Source of the DNA: Mesorhizobium xinjiangense
GTDB taxonomy: Bacteria > Pseudomonadota > Alphaproteobacteria > Rhizobiales > Rhizobiaceae
Length of the DNA stretch: 64,000 nt
Assembly: GCF_009749525.1 (NCBI RefSeq)
Contig: NZ_WOAC01000007.1
Span: forward strand, 1 to 64,000
Reading direction: 5' to 3'
Part shown: positions 16,691-24,634 of the stretch, piece by piece
Position numbering within the stretch: the first letter of the stretch is position 1
How the letters are laid out: the number at the start of each line of letters is the position of its first letter
Notes under the pieces: model-generated
Seen by the model: only the letters and a program-made list of their open reading frames with translations
What the model was told of the DNA's origin: nothing
The model's database searches: none
Position numbers and translations under genes: made by a program

Positions 16691-18279
16691 CGACGGTCGG
16701 CGAGGCGCTGGTGCGCTTCTTGCAAGCCTATGGCGTGAAGGCGGTCTTCGGCATCCCCGGGGTGCATACGATCGAGCTCTATCGGGGTCTGGCGACCTCG
16801 GAAATCCGCCATGTCACGCCGCGCCACGAGCAGGCGGCGGGCTTCATGGCCGACGGCTATGCACGGGCCACGGGCAAGCCGGGCGTCGCCTTCGTCATCA
16901 CCGGACCCGGTCTGACCAACGCGATCACCGCGATGGCGCAGGCGCGCGCCGACTCCATTCCCATGCTGGTCGTCTCGGGCGTCAATGCGCGCGACACCCT
17001 CGGCAAGGGTCTGGGTTTCCTGCACGAATTGCCCGACCAGCGCGCCATGATGGCGAGCTTTTGCCGACTATCGATGCGCGTTGAGGAGCCCACTGAGCTC
17101 GCCCAGGCACTCGAGCGGGCCTTTGTCCTGTTTGCAAGCGAGCGGCCTGGGCCGGTCCATATCGAGATCCCGACTGATGTCATGGGGCTTGCGTTCGAAG
17201 GAAATTTCGACGTTGCCGCGCCGCCCGGCGGACCATTGCCCGACCCGGCAGATATCGAATCCGCCGCCGGTTTGCTTGCAGTGGCTCAACGTCCGGCGAT
17301 CCTCGTCGGCGGCGGGGCACGCGGCGCGGCGCGGGCGGTTCAAGCGCTGGCCGAACGTCTCGACGCGCCGGTGGTGGCGACGACGAATGCCCGCGGTCTC
17401 ATGCATGGCCATCGGCTCCTCGTGCCGGCCAGTCCGAGTCTCGATGCGGTTCGCGCGCTTGTGGCAGACAGCGACGTCGTGCTCGCCATCGGCACGGAGT
17501 TCGGTCCCACGGACTACGACATGAATGGCGATGGCGGCTTTCCAAATCTGCGCAAACTGGTGCGCATCGATATCGACCCGGCACAGCTTGCCCGGCAACC
17601 GGCTGACGTTGCCATTGCAGCGCCGAGCGATCTGGCCAGCGAGGCGCTTCTGACGGCCTTGCTGAAGGCGCCGCGGCGCGACGAGCGGATAGGGCAGGAG
17701 CGGGCGGGTGCTTGCCGGGCGGCCGCCTGGGAGGAGATCGGCGCGCGCTACCGGGCACATGTCGGTGCGATCGAGGCGGTGCGCGATGCTCTGCCCGGTG
17801 CGATGATTGTGGGTGACTCCACGCAGGCCGTTTACGCGGCCAATCTGTTCTACGATCACGACCGGGCCGGGGGCTGGTTCAACGCGGCGACCGGCTACGG
17901 GGCGCTCGGTTACGGTCCCGCCGCCGCCATCGGCGCGGCAATCGGCCGGCCGGAGGCTCCGACCGTCTGCCTGACCGGGGATGGCGGGCTGCAGTTCACG
18001 CTGGCCGAGCTTGGCTCGGCGCTCGACGAGCGGGCGAAGGTGATCTTCGTCGTCTGGAACAATCGCGGCTATCAGGAGATCGAGGCGGCGATGCGCGCCG
18101 TGCAGATCGCTCCGGTCGGAGTCACGCCGTCCGCGCCCGATTTCGTGGCAATCGCGCGAGCCTACGGCCTGCAGGCCGAACGTATCGACCGTCTCGGCGG
18201 TCTGGCCGCGGCTGTCGCACGTGCCGCGGCGAAGGACGGGCCGGCGCTGATCGAAATCGTCGACGATCCGCTCCTGTAG
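16687..18279 (+). CDS. aruI: Thiamine-PP decarboxylase, probable 5-guanidino-2-oxopentanoate decarboxylase
   Basis: 530-aa thiamine-diphosphate enzyme of the acetolactate-synthase fold. It has the catalytic Glu in PRHEQAAGFMADGYAR (Glu48) and the cofactor motif GDG (431-433) ending in NN at 458-459. Length and position beside an AruH-like transaminase indicate AruI, which decarboxylates 2-ketoarginine to 4-guanidinobutanal in the arginine transaminase pathway. It overlaps the TetR gene by 4 bp. The alternative is a generic benzoylformate/acetolactate-type enzyme; context favours AruI. Confidence 0.78.
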   Translation: MTTVGEALVRFLQAYGVKAVFGIPGVHTIELYRGLATSEIRHVTPRHEQAAGFMADGYARATGKPGVAFVITGPGLTNAITAMAQARADSIPMLVVSGVNARDTLGKGLGFLHELPDQRAMMASFCRLSMRVEEPTELAQALERAFVLFASERPGPVHIEIPTDVMGLAFEGNFDVAAPPGGPLPDPADIESAAGLLAVAQRPAILVGGGARGAARAVQALAERLDAPVVATTNARGLMHGHRLLVPASPSLDAVRALVADSDVVLAIGTEFGPTDYDMNGDGGFPNLRKLVRIDIDPAQLARQPADVAIAAPSDLASEALLTALLKAPRRDERIGQERAGACRAAAWEEIGARYRAHVGAIEAVRDALPGAMIVGDSTQAVYAANLFYDHDRAGGWFNAATGYGALGYGPAAAIGAAIGRPEAPTVCLTGDGGLQFTLAELGSALDERAKVIFVVWNNRGYQEIEAAMRAVQIAPVGVTPSAPDFVAIARAYGLQAERIDRLGGLAAAVARAAAKDGPALIEIVDDPLL

Positions 18280-18300
18280 ACCCCTGTCAGCGATGCTCCG

Positions 18301-19491
18301 TCAGGCCGTCCGTCTCGCGTCACCATAGGAGGCCACGTAGCGGCGCAGCCTGGCCGCCGCTTCGGCCAGCACCTCGTCGCTCTGGCACAGGCTGATGCGG
18401 ATATGGCCGCGCGCCGCCTCGCCGAAGGAAAGGCCGGGCATGACCGCGACCTTCTCGCTTTCCAGCAGGCCCCAGGCAAAGCGCTCGCAATCGGGATCGA
18501 TGGCGGCAATATCGAGCATGGCGTACATGCCGCCCTTCGAGCCGCGTACGCGCACCCCGTTCATGCCCTCGATCGCCTTCATGAAGGCCGAGCGGCGGGC
18601 ATCGTAGCGCGCCGCGATCTCAGCGACCCCGTAAGCCTTTTCAAGCGCTTGTGTCGCGGCCCGGCTGACGAAATCGGTCAAGCCGTAGGTGGTCACGAGG
18701 TTGAGGTTGATGAGCTGCGTGATGAAATCGGCCGGGCCGGTGAGCCAGCCGATGCGCCAGCCGGTCATGCCGTGGCTCTTCGACATGGAATTGATCACCA
18801 GGGTGCGCTCCGCCATGCCCGGCAAGGCGCGCGGCGAGAGATGCTCGGCCTCGCCGGTAATGGTCCAGTAGACCTCGTCCGACAGAAGCCACAGGTCCCC
18901 AGTCCGGCAGATCTCGGCGATCGCTTCGAGGGTGTCGCGCGTATAGATTGCGCCGGTCGGATTGTTCGGCGTGTTGATGAGGATCGCTTTGGTGTTGGGG
19001 CGCAGCGCCGCGGCGATATCGTCGGCGGCCGGCTGAAAACCGTTATCGGCCCTAGCTTCGACGACGCTGAAGTCGGCGCCAGCGGCACGGAACGTCCCGG
19101 GATAGGTCGCATAATAGGGCGCGACGACAATCGCGTGGTCGCCCGGATCGAGCACGCCTTGAACGGCGGCGTAAAGCGCGAGTTGCCCGCCGGGCGTGGC
19201 CAGTATCTCGTCGGCAGCCGTGGCGACGCCGGTGCATTGCGTCGAGACGCTCGCCATCGCCTTGCGCAATCTCGGCACGCCGGGAAGCTGGGTATAGTGA
19301 TGATAGCCGGCGCGCACGGCCGTCACGCAGGCCTCCACCGTTTCGACGGGCGTGTCGAAGTCGTGGTCGCCGACCGACAGCATCATGATGTCCTCTCCCG
19401 CCTGCTTGCGGGTCATGGCGGAAAAATGCACCTCCCAGCCGTCCTTGCCGGAGGGGCTGATGCCTGTGATTCGGGATGAGGGTTTGGGCAT
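18301..19491 (-). CDS. aruH: PLP aminotransferase, probable arginine:pyruvate transaminase
   Basis: 396-aa class I/II aminotransferase. Motifs: NTPNNPTG (substrate carboxylate loop, about 174-180), LLSDEVYW, and the PLP lysine in NSMSKSHGMTGWRIGW (Lys238). The frame stays open to 19740, but homology begins at ATG 19491 and the length fits AruH (about 390 aa). It converges on the aruI-like gene with only 21 bp between stops. Together they would turn arginine into 2-ketoarginine and then 4-guanidinobutanal. The aldehyde dehydrogenase and guanidinobutyrase needed later are not in the window. Confidence 0.78.
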   Translation of the reverse strand: MPKPSSRITGISPSGKDGWEVHFSAMTRKQAGEDIMMLSVGDHDFDTPVETVEACVTAVRAGYHHYTQLPGVPRLRKAMASVSTQCTGVATAADEILATPGGQLALYAAVQGVLDPGDHAIVVAPYYATYPGTFRAAGADFSVVEARADNGFQPAADDIAAALRPNTKAILINTPNNPTGAIYTRDTLEAIAEICRTGDLWLLSDEVYWTITGEAEHLSPRALPGMAERTLVINSMSKSHGMTGWRIGWLTGPADFITQLINLNLVTTYGLTDFVSRAATQALEKAYGVAEIAARYDARRSAFMKAIEGMNGVRVRGSKGGMYAMLDIAAIDPDCERFAWGLLESEKVAVMPGLSFGEAARGHIRISLCQSDEVLAEAAARLRRYVASYGDARRTA

Positions 19492-19909
19492 GGTCGATAC
19501 TCTCACACAGTCGGCATTTCGTGACCCGGGCGCGGCTTGATCAGCGGGCCGGCGTCCAAAACATTGGCCGCAGTCATGCGGGGTGATCGCCTGCAGGTGC
19601 CCCCGAGCCGCAGCATGCGCGGCATGGCCGGATTGTCCACCCGGGTGCCGCAACTCTCCTGACGCCGCATTGCGCGCTTCGGGCCGTGGAGTCAACGCAT
19701 GACACGCTTCAAGGATGTTCCGACGCTGCGCGCAGGCCATGGTCGGATCATGGGTTCACAAGAGGCCGGGGAGCGGTTAACGAAGCCGGCAAGAAGACAG
19801 TCATAAGTGACGGTTAGGCTTTCGGCTTGTGCACAAGTCTGTGCTGGCACATGGGCCGGTATTGGACCAATTGGGTGCGATGTGCGAAGGACAGGCGAAT
19901 GGAGCGAAT

Positions 19910-19957
19910 TTGACATTCGAGTGCTCGGTCTGCGTCGGCCGCCATCTCAAATGTCAA
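19910..19957. promoter_or_regulatory. Long-spaced inverted repeat 1 upstream of nitroreductase
   Basis: TTGACATT at 19910-19917 and AATGTCAA at 19950-19957: perfect 8-bp arms set 40 bp apart. A third TTGACAT lies at 20025-20031. Confidence 0.5.
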
Positions 19958-20003
19958 GTTAAAAACTCCAGTAGAATCAATTTGTTACTAGCGGGCCCTC
20001 TGC

Positions 20004-20052
20004 TTCGGACATTTGCTTGATTGCTTGACATGGCGGGATGCAGATGTCCGAA
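20004..20052. promoter_or_regulatory. Long-spaced inverted repeat 2 upstream of nitroreductase
   Basis: TTCGGACAT at 20004-20012 and ATGTCCGAA at 20044-20052: perfect 9-bp arms, again 40 bp apart start to start, ending 30 bp before the nitroreductase ATG. Could be an operator pair or a leader hairpin. Confidence 0.5.
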
Positions 20053-20082
20053 TCGAACCACTAGGCACCGAAAGGACGGCTC

Positions 20083-20793
20083 ATGCTTGCTCCGGACAAG
20101 AAAACCGAACCGGTTGACGAAGCTGAGTTCGTCGACGAGGCGATCGTCTCGCGCCGTTCGGTGCGCGCTTTCCTGCCCGATCCCGTCGATGACGCGACGA
20201 TCCGAGACATATTGAAGGTCGCCTCGCGCGCGCCTTCGGGAACCAATATGCAGCCCTGGAAAGTCTATGTGACCAAGGGCGCCAGGAAGCGCGCGATCGC
20301 CGATGCGATCCTCAATTCGGGCATTCGGGCCGAGAAGGCCGAATGGGACGAGTACAAATATTATCCCGACCAGTTCTTCGAGCCCTATCTGGCGCGCCGG
20401 CGCGCCGTCGGCTTTGACCTTTACGGCGCGCTCGGCATCGGGCGGCGCGACGTCGACCGGATGCGTGCTCAGCACGACCGCAATTTTGTCTTTTTCGACG
20501 CGCCGGTGGGCATGATCTTCACCATCGACCGGCGTCTCAACAAGGGTTCGTGGATCGATTACGGCATGTTCCTGCAGTCGATCATGATCGCCGCGCGGGG
20601 CAGGGGGCTGCACACCTGCCCGCAGGCCGCCTTCGCACCCTATCACCGCCAGATCAGGCCGGTGCTGGGCATTCCCGACGAGGAGATCGTGGTGTGCGGC
20701 ATGGCACTCGGCTACGAGGACGAGACGAAGCCGGAAAACAGCCTGCGCACCGAGCGTGCCGAACTCGAAGAGTTCGTCACCTTCGTGGAGTAG
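20083..20793 (+). CDS. Nitroreductase family protein
   Basis: 236-aa flavoprotein. The start region has the FMN-binding motif RRSVRAFLPDPVD, followed by VASRAPSGTNMQPWKVYV; the C-terminal part has GIPDEEIVVCGMALGY. These mark the NfsB/NfnB-like nitroreductase family, which uses NAD(P)H to reduce nitro groups, quinones or other substrates in the cytoplasm. AAAGGA lies 8 bases before the ATG. Monocistronic, with an unusual inverted-repeat array upstream. Confidence 0.88.
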   Translation: MLAPDKKTEPVDEAEFVDEAIVSRRSVRAFLPDPVDDATIRDILKVASRAPSGTNMQPWKVYVTKGARKRAIADAILNSGIRAEKAEWDEYKYYPDQFFEPYLARRRAVGFDLYGALGIGRRDVDRMRAQHDRNFVFFDAPVGMIFTIDRRLNKGSWIDYGMFLQSIMIAARGRGLHTCPQAAFAPYHRQIRPVLGIPDEEIVVCGMALGYEDETKPENSLRTERAELEEFVTFVE

Positions 20794-20803
20794 AGGGGCA
20801 GCT

Positions 20804-21163
20804 TCAGCTGCTGCGTCCGGACGCGCACGCAACGCATGTCAGTGCCGTCGGATCCGTCTCCAGCCTGCGGATGCCGATGAATTCGCCGCATTCGGCGCAG
20901 TAGCCGAATTCGCCTTCGCCCATGCGCCGGAGGGCGGCGCGGATACGCGCGATGCGCGACTTGCGGCGTTGCTCGACAGCCTGCGCCATGGCCTGGACCT
21001 GCAATGCGTCGATCCGCGACACGCGTCCGACACTTTGCTGGTCGAGCTCGACAGGAGCGCGATGGTCTTCCGTGTCGCGTGATTGTGCGTCCAATTCTGC
21101 CAGTTCGGCTTCGAGCAACGCGCCGAGCGTCGTTTTCAGTTCCGCCTGATCGGGTTCGGCCAT
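20804..21163 (-). CDS. TraR/DksA family zinc finger protein
   Basis: 119-aa protein: an N-terminal coiled-coil-like helical region (about residues 5-80, rich in Glu/Ala/Arg) and a C-terminal C4 zinc finger with Cys89, Cys92, Cys110 and Cys113 (CAEC...CVAC). This matches short DksA/TraR proteins that bind the RNA polymerase secondary channel, often with stress roles. It converges on the nitroreductase gene and lies 18 bp downstream of the MarR gene, so it may be co-transcribed with it. Confidence 0.85.
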   Translation of the reverse strand: MAEPDQAELKTTLGALLEAELAELDAQSRDTEDHRAPVELDQQSVGRVSRIDALQVQAMAQAVEQRRKSRIARIRAALRRMGEGEFGYCAECGEFIGIRRLETDPTALTCVACASGRSS

Positions 21164-21181
21164 TCGTTCTCCCCACTGCGA

Positions 21182-21628
21182 TCAGGACAATAGCTGCAAT
21201 TGCCGGCGCAGCATATCGCAATCGTCAAGCCCGGCTTCCAGGGCGCCATGGGTCTCGCGCCATATCGGCATGGCCTCGGTAAGTGTCGCCAGACCGTCAT
21301 CGGTGAGCGTGAGCAGCCGGCCGCGCCTGTCGTCTGGGTCGACGGCGATTGCGACCAGCGCGCGCCGCTCGAGCGCCTTGAGGTTCGCGGTCAGTGTGGT
21401 CCGGTCCATGGCCAGAAAGTCAGCGATCTCCTTCATCCGTGCCGGTTGCGGGCGGTTCAGGCTCATCATCAGGGAAAACTGGCCATTGGTGATGCCGACG
21501 GGTCTCAACGCATCGTCGAACATGCGGGCGAGGCGACGCGCGGCGCGCTGCGTATGCAGGCACAGGCAGTGGTCACGCACATGCAGCGTGGTGTCATGAT
21601 CGGGTGGCAAAGGTTTTGACATGTCCAT
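21182..21628 (-). CDS. MarR family transcriptional regulator
   Basis: 148-aa winged-helix regulator. The recognition region reads MKEIADFLAMDRTTLTANLKALE, followed by the wing VDPDDRRGRLLTLTDDG. The N-terminal HVRDHCLCLHTQRAARRLAR has two cysteines that could be redox or metal sensitive (inference). The gene is divergent from the Asp-box protein gene; two palindromes lie between them, so it probably represses itself and that pair. Confidence 0.88.
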   Translation of the reverse strand: MDMSKPLPPDHDTTLHVRDHCLCLHTQRAARRLARMFDDALRPVGITNGQFSLMMSLNRPQPARMKEIADFLAMDRTTLTANLKALERRALVAIAVDPDDRRGRLLTLTDDGLATLTEAMPIWRETHGALEAGLDDCDMLRRQLQLLS

Positions 21629-21633
21629 ATCGT

Positions 21634-21645
21634 GTTGATATCAAC
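21634..21645. promoter_or_regulatory. Perfect palindrome, candidate MarR operator
   Basis: GTTGATATCAAC, a perfect 12-bp palindrome 6 bp upstream of the MarR start codon, in the divergent promoter region. Confidence 0.6.
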
Positions 21646-21650
21646 TTATT

Positions 21651-21665
21651 CACTTGATGCAAGTG
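21651..21665. promoter_or_regulatory. Second palindrome in MarR intergenic region
   Basis: CACTTG-ATG-CAAGTG, 6-bp arms with a 3-bp centre, 51 bp before the Asp-box gene start. Possible second operator site. Confidence 0.5.
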
Positions 21666-21715
21666 CGGCGAACGGTTGTCGCTGTGCAGGCCATTCGTGA
21701 GGGAGGGAATCCGGC

Positions 21716-22804
21716 ATGGGAAAGCGCATCCTTCTGCTTATCGGTACGAAAAAGGGGCTCTTTATCGCCGAGGGCGATGAAGGCCGCAGGTCCTGGGCTC
21801 TGCGCGGTCCCTATTGCAGCACCTGGCCGATCCATCATGCGATCGGCGATGCCGCGACCGGGGCAATCCACGCAGCCGGCGGCAATGAATGGTTCGGCCC
21901 CGCGGTCTGGCGATCGGAGGATCTGGGAGAAAGCTGGACGCATTCGAGCGAGGGTCTGGCTTACGGTCAGGGCGAGGAGCCGGTCAGTACCGTGTGGAGC
22001 CTCGCATCGGGCCATGGCGGCCTCTATGCCGGGGTGCAGCCGGCAGGCCTTTTCCACAGCCGCGACGGCGGACGCACGTGGCGCCACCTTGCGGGGTTGC
22101 GCGACCATCCTTCGCGGCCTGAATGGAACCCCGGCGGAGCCGGCCTGATCCTGCATTCGCTGGTGCCGCATCCCGATGATGCGAACCGCATCTGGGTCGG
22201 CATTTCTGCAGCCGGCGTCTTTGCCAGCGACGACGGCGGGACGCACTGGGAACCGCGCAACCGTGGCACGCGGGCCGACTTCTTTCCGGACGATCAGAAA
22301 TACCCCGAATTCGGCCAGTGCGTGCACTGCCTCGTCATGGCGGCGGGGTCGAATGGGCGGCTCTACCAGCAGAACCATTGCGGCATGTATCGCAGTGACG
22401 ATGGCGGACGCACATGGGAAAGCATCGAGAACGGACTGCCGTCGAGTTTCGGCTTTCCGGCGGCGGCCCATCCGCGCGATCCCGAGACGCTGTTTCTGCT
22501 TCCCCTCAACGGCGATTCGGCCGGCCGTTTCATGCCCGACGGCAAGGCGGCGGTGTGGCGCACGCGCGACGGTGGTGCGAGCTGGCAGGACCTGCGCGAG
22601 GGGCTGCCGCAAGAGGATGCCTATTTCGGCGTTCTGCGCCAGGCCATGACGACCGATGTGATGGAACCGGCGGGCGTCTATTTCGGCACCGGCAGCGGCT
22701 CGGTCTTCGCCAGCGCCGACGAGGGCGATAGCTGGACCGAGATCGCCCGGCACCTGCCGACCATTTCGTCGGTCGAGACAATGGTCGTCGAACACGATTC
22801 TTGA
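21716..22804 (+). CDS. Asp-box beta-propeller protein (sialidase/sortilin-like)
   Basis: 362-aa protein built of repeated Asp-box motifs (S-x-D-x-G-x-T-W): WRSEDLGESW, FHSRDGGRTW, FASDDGGTHW, YRSDDGGRTW, WRTRDGGASW and FASADEGDSW. It should fold as a beta-propeller. No signal peptide is visible; it begins MGKRILLLIGTKKGLF, so it is probably cytoplasmic despite annotation of relatives as exo-alpha-sialidase. I see no sialidase catalytic arginine triad I could name. Start ATG 21716 follows GAGGGA. It is followed 9 bp later by a MoaD-like gene, a pairing that hints at a joint but unknown role. Confidence 0.82.
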   Translation: MGKRILLLIGTKKGLFIAEGDEGRRSWALRGPYCSTWPIHHAIGDAATGAIHAAGGNEWFGPAVWRSEDLGESWTHSSEGLAYGQGEEPVSTVWSLASGHGGLYAGVQPAGLFHSRDGGRTWRHLAGLRDHPSRPEWNPGGAGLILHSLVPHPDDANRIWVGISAAGVFASDDGGTHWEPRNRGTRADFFPDDQKYPEFGQCVHCLVMAAGSNGRLYQQNHCGMYRSDDGGRTWESIENGLPSSFGFPAAAHPRDPETLFLLPLNGDSAGRFMPDGKAAVWRTRDGGASWQDLREGLPQEDAYFGVLRQAMTTDVMEPAGVYFGTGSGSVFASADEGDSWTEIARHLPTISSVETMVVEHDS

Positions 22805-22813
22805 CGAGGTTTC

Positions 22814-23110
22814 ATGGCTGCCGCCCAAGACAGAAAGGATTCTCCGACGCTCGTCGTCAGGCTGCCGGGCGTACTGGTCGACCTGTTTCCCGGATCGGCC
22901 CGCCAGGTCGAATTGCAGGCCGCCACGGTGGACGAGATGGTCGACGAACTCGACCGGCGCTGGCCCGGCATGCGCGGCCGCATTTGCGACACGCGTCCGG
23001 CCATCCGCAAGCATATGAACATCTTCGTCGACGGCGAGCGCGCCACGCTGGCAACGCGGCTGCGGCCTGGCATGGAGGTCTTCGTCCTGACGGCGATCAG
23101 CGGCGGGTGA
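22814..23110 (+). CDS. MoaD/ThiS-like beta-grasp protein
   Basis: 98-aa protein of the ubiquitin-like MoaD/ThiS fold. It has the N-terminal strand LVVRLPGVLVDLF, the mid-helix VDEMVDELDRRWPGM and IFVDGE, and ends in AISGG. The terminal Gly-Gly is the residue pair adenylated and thiocarboxylated in MoaD/ThiS. No MoaE, MoeB or ThiF partner is nearby, and it is co-transcribed with the Asp-box propeller gene, so it is probably not the housekeeping molybdopterin subunit. Confidence 0.82.
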   Translation: MAAAQDRKDSPTLVVRLPGVLVDLFPGSARQVELQAATVDEMVDELDRRWPGMRGRICDTRPAIRKHMNIFVDGERATLATRLRPGMEVFVLTAISGG

Positions 23111-23138
23111 GGGCGCCGGTATCCCGCGGTAGGGACAC

Positions 23139-23756
23139 TCAATCCGAAGGAGAGCCGGCAAGGCCGTCCCAGGCCGCGATGCCGGCCTCTGCGATGGCCA
23201 TCAGCCTGTCCCTGTCGGCACCGTCGCGTGCCTGGATCGACATGCCCTGCTGCAGCGTCGCATAAAAAGCCGCAATTGCCCTGCAATCGGCGCCCGCCGG
23301 CAGTTCGCCTTCGGCTTGCGCCCGTTCCAGTCGGCGCCGCAACTGCTCGACATTGTCCGCGCGTTCTTCCCGCAACTCGGCGCAAGCGGCGGCGTTGGTG
23401 CCGCTTTCGGGCAACGCGCCGAGCACAATGAGGCAGCCGGGCGGCATGCCTGGCGTTGTGTAGGAAATGGCGGTTTTGCGCAGGAAGTGCTCGATCGCCT
23501 GGCGCGCGGTCGGGGCATCGTCCAGACTGGTCCAAATCTCAGTGCCCTGGGTCCGCTTGTAGAGCTCCACGGCTTCGCGAAAAAGCGCTTCCTTGGAGCA
23601 AAATGCGGCATAGAGGCTCGGTGAGTTGATGCCCATGGCCGACGTAAGGTCGGTCAGGGACGCACCGTCATAACCCTTTGCCCAGAACACGCTCATGGCG
23701 CGCTTGAGCGCCTCCTCACGATCGAACCCTCTCGGCCTGCCTCTTGCGGACATCAC
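23139..23756 (-). CDS. TetR/AcrR family regulator
   Basis: 205-aa regulator with the N-terminal motif GRPRGFDREEALKRAMSVFWAKGYDGASLTDLTSAMGIN and SLYAAFCSKEALF (TetR HTH, residues about 5-60). The subfamily resembles those regulating short-chain dehydrogenases and oxidoreductases. The next codon is also a possible start. It is divergent from the SDR gene with 98 bp between; two inverted repeats in that gap are likely operators. Confidence 0.87.
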   Translation of the reverse strand: MMSARGRPRGFDREEALKRAMSVFWAKGYDGASLTDLTSAMGINSPSLYAAFCSKEALFREAVELYKRTQGTEIWTSLDDAPTARQAIEHFLRKTAISYTTPGMPPGCLIVLGALPESGTNAAACAELREERADNVEQLRRRLERAQAEGELPAGADCRAIAAFYATLQQGMSIQARDGADRDRLMAIAEAGIAAWDGLAGSPSD

Positions 23757-23764
23757 ACACCTTT

Positions 23765-23779
23765 ATTGTGTCAAACAAT
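23765..23779. promoter_or_regulatory. Inverted repeat, candidate TetR operator 1
   Basis: ATTGT-GTCAA-ACAAT, 9 bp upstream of the TetR start codon. Confidence 0.5.
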
Positions 23780-23816
23780 ACATAAATCGCTTGACGGTGT
23801 TCGGCAAGCTTGGCAG

Positions 23817-23837
23817 GTATTGTATACCGATCAATAC
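23817..23837. promoter_or_regulatory. Inverted repeat, candidate TetR operator 2
   Basis: GTATTG, 9-bp spacer, CAATAC. It overlaps the probable promoter of the SDR gene (TTGACG at about 23791) and shares the ATTG/CAAT core with operator 1. Confidence 0.55.
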
Positions 23838-23854
23838 AGAAAAGAGATTCCGAC

Positions 23855-24595
23855 ATGTCCCGACTGGCTGGAAAAGTGGCACTGATCCTTGGCGGAAGCC
23901 GTGGCATGGGTGCGGCCATCGCCAAGAGACTCGCCGAAGAGGCGGCCGATGTGGCGTTCACCTATGCCAGTTCGCCCGCGCGCGCCAATGACGTTGCGCA
24001 GGCGATCGAGGCGATGGGTCGGCGCTCATTGGCCATAGCCGCGGACAATCGCGACGTGGCCGCGGTCGAAGAGGCGGTGACGGAGACGGTCAGTGCCTTC
24101 GGGCGGCTCGACATTCTGGTCAACAATGCCGGAATCTTCCTTGTCGGCCCCGTCGATACGCTGACGCTCACCGATTTCGACGAGACCGTGAACGTCAATG
24201 TCAGGGCGGCCTTCGCCGCCTCGCGCGCGGCGCTGGCCCATATGGGCGAAGGCGGGCGGATCGTCTCCATCGGCAGCAATCTCGCCGTGCGCATGCCCGA
24301 TGCGGGGCTCAGCCTCTATTCGATGAGCAAGGCCGCGCTCACCGGCATGACCAAGGCGTTGGCGCGTGAAGTCGGGCCGAAAGGGATCACCGCCAACATC
24401 GTGCATCCGGGGTCCACTGATACGGAGATGAATCCGGCCGACGGTCCGGGCGCCGAGGAACAGCGGGCGCTGATGGCCATCCCGCACTTCGGCGAGGCCT
24501 CGGAGGTGGCCGGACTCGTTGCCTGGCTTGCCGGCCCGGACGCTCGCGGTGTCACGGGCGCGGAGTTCACGATTGACGGCGGTGCGAATATCTGA
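23855..24595 (+). CDS. Short-chain dehydrogenase/reductase (3-oxoacyl-ACP reductase-like)
   Basis: 246-aa classical SDR. Cofactor motif GGSRGMG (13-19), NNAG (90-93), catalytic Tyr155 and Lys159 in YSMSK, and the C-terminal GAEFTIDGGANI. Oxidises or reduces a small alcohol/carbonyl with NAD(P); substrate unknown. The start ATG 23855 is preceded by AAAGAGA. Divergent from and probably repressed by the adjacent TetR regulator, the usual arrangement for xenobiotic-responsive SDRs. Confidence 0.88.
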   Translation: MSRLAGKVALILGGSRGMGAAIAKRLAEEAADVAFTYASSPARANDVAQAIEAMGRRSLAIAADNRDVAAVEEAVTETVSAFGRLDILVNNAGIFLVGPVDTLTLTDFDETVNVNVRAAFAASRAALAHMGEGGRIVSIGSNLAVRMPDAGLSLYSMSKAALTGMTKALAREVGPKGITANIVHPGSTDTEMNPADGPGAEEQRALMAIPHFGEASEVAGLVAWLAGPDARGVTGAEFTIDGGANI

Positions 24596-24634
24596 GGCCG
24601 CGTACGGCCCGCCCGGGATCGACGATCGACGGGC

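Larger units (their letters stand above)
19492..20082. other. Long intergenic region with spaced inverted repeats
   Basis: About 590 bp between the divergent aruH-like and nitroreductase genes. Short frames are present but none has a convincing ribosome site or recognisable product. The right half is locally AT-rich and holds two long-spaced inverted repeats described separately. Otherwise I see nothing. Confidence 0.6.

Noticed and set aside
20041-20070. Minus-strand GGTTCGATTC resembling a tRNA T-loop
   Set aside because: The flanking bases do not form the T stem and no acceptor or anticodon arm can be built.
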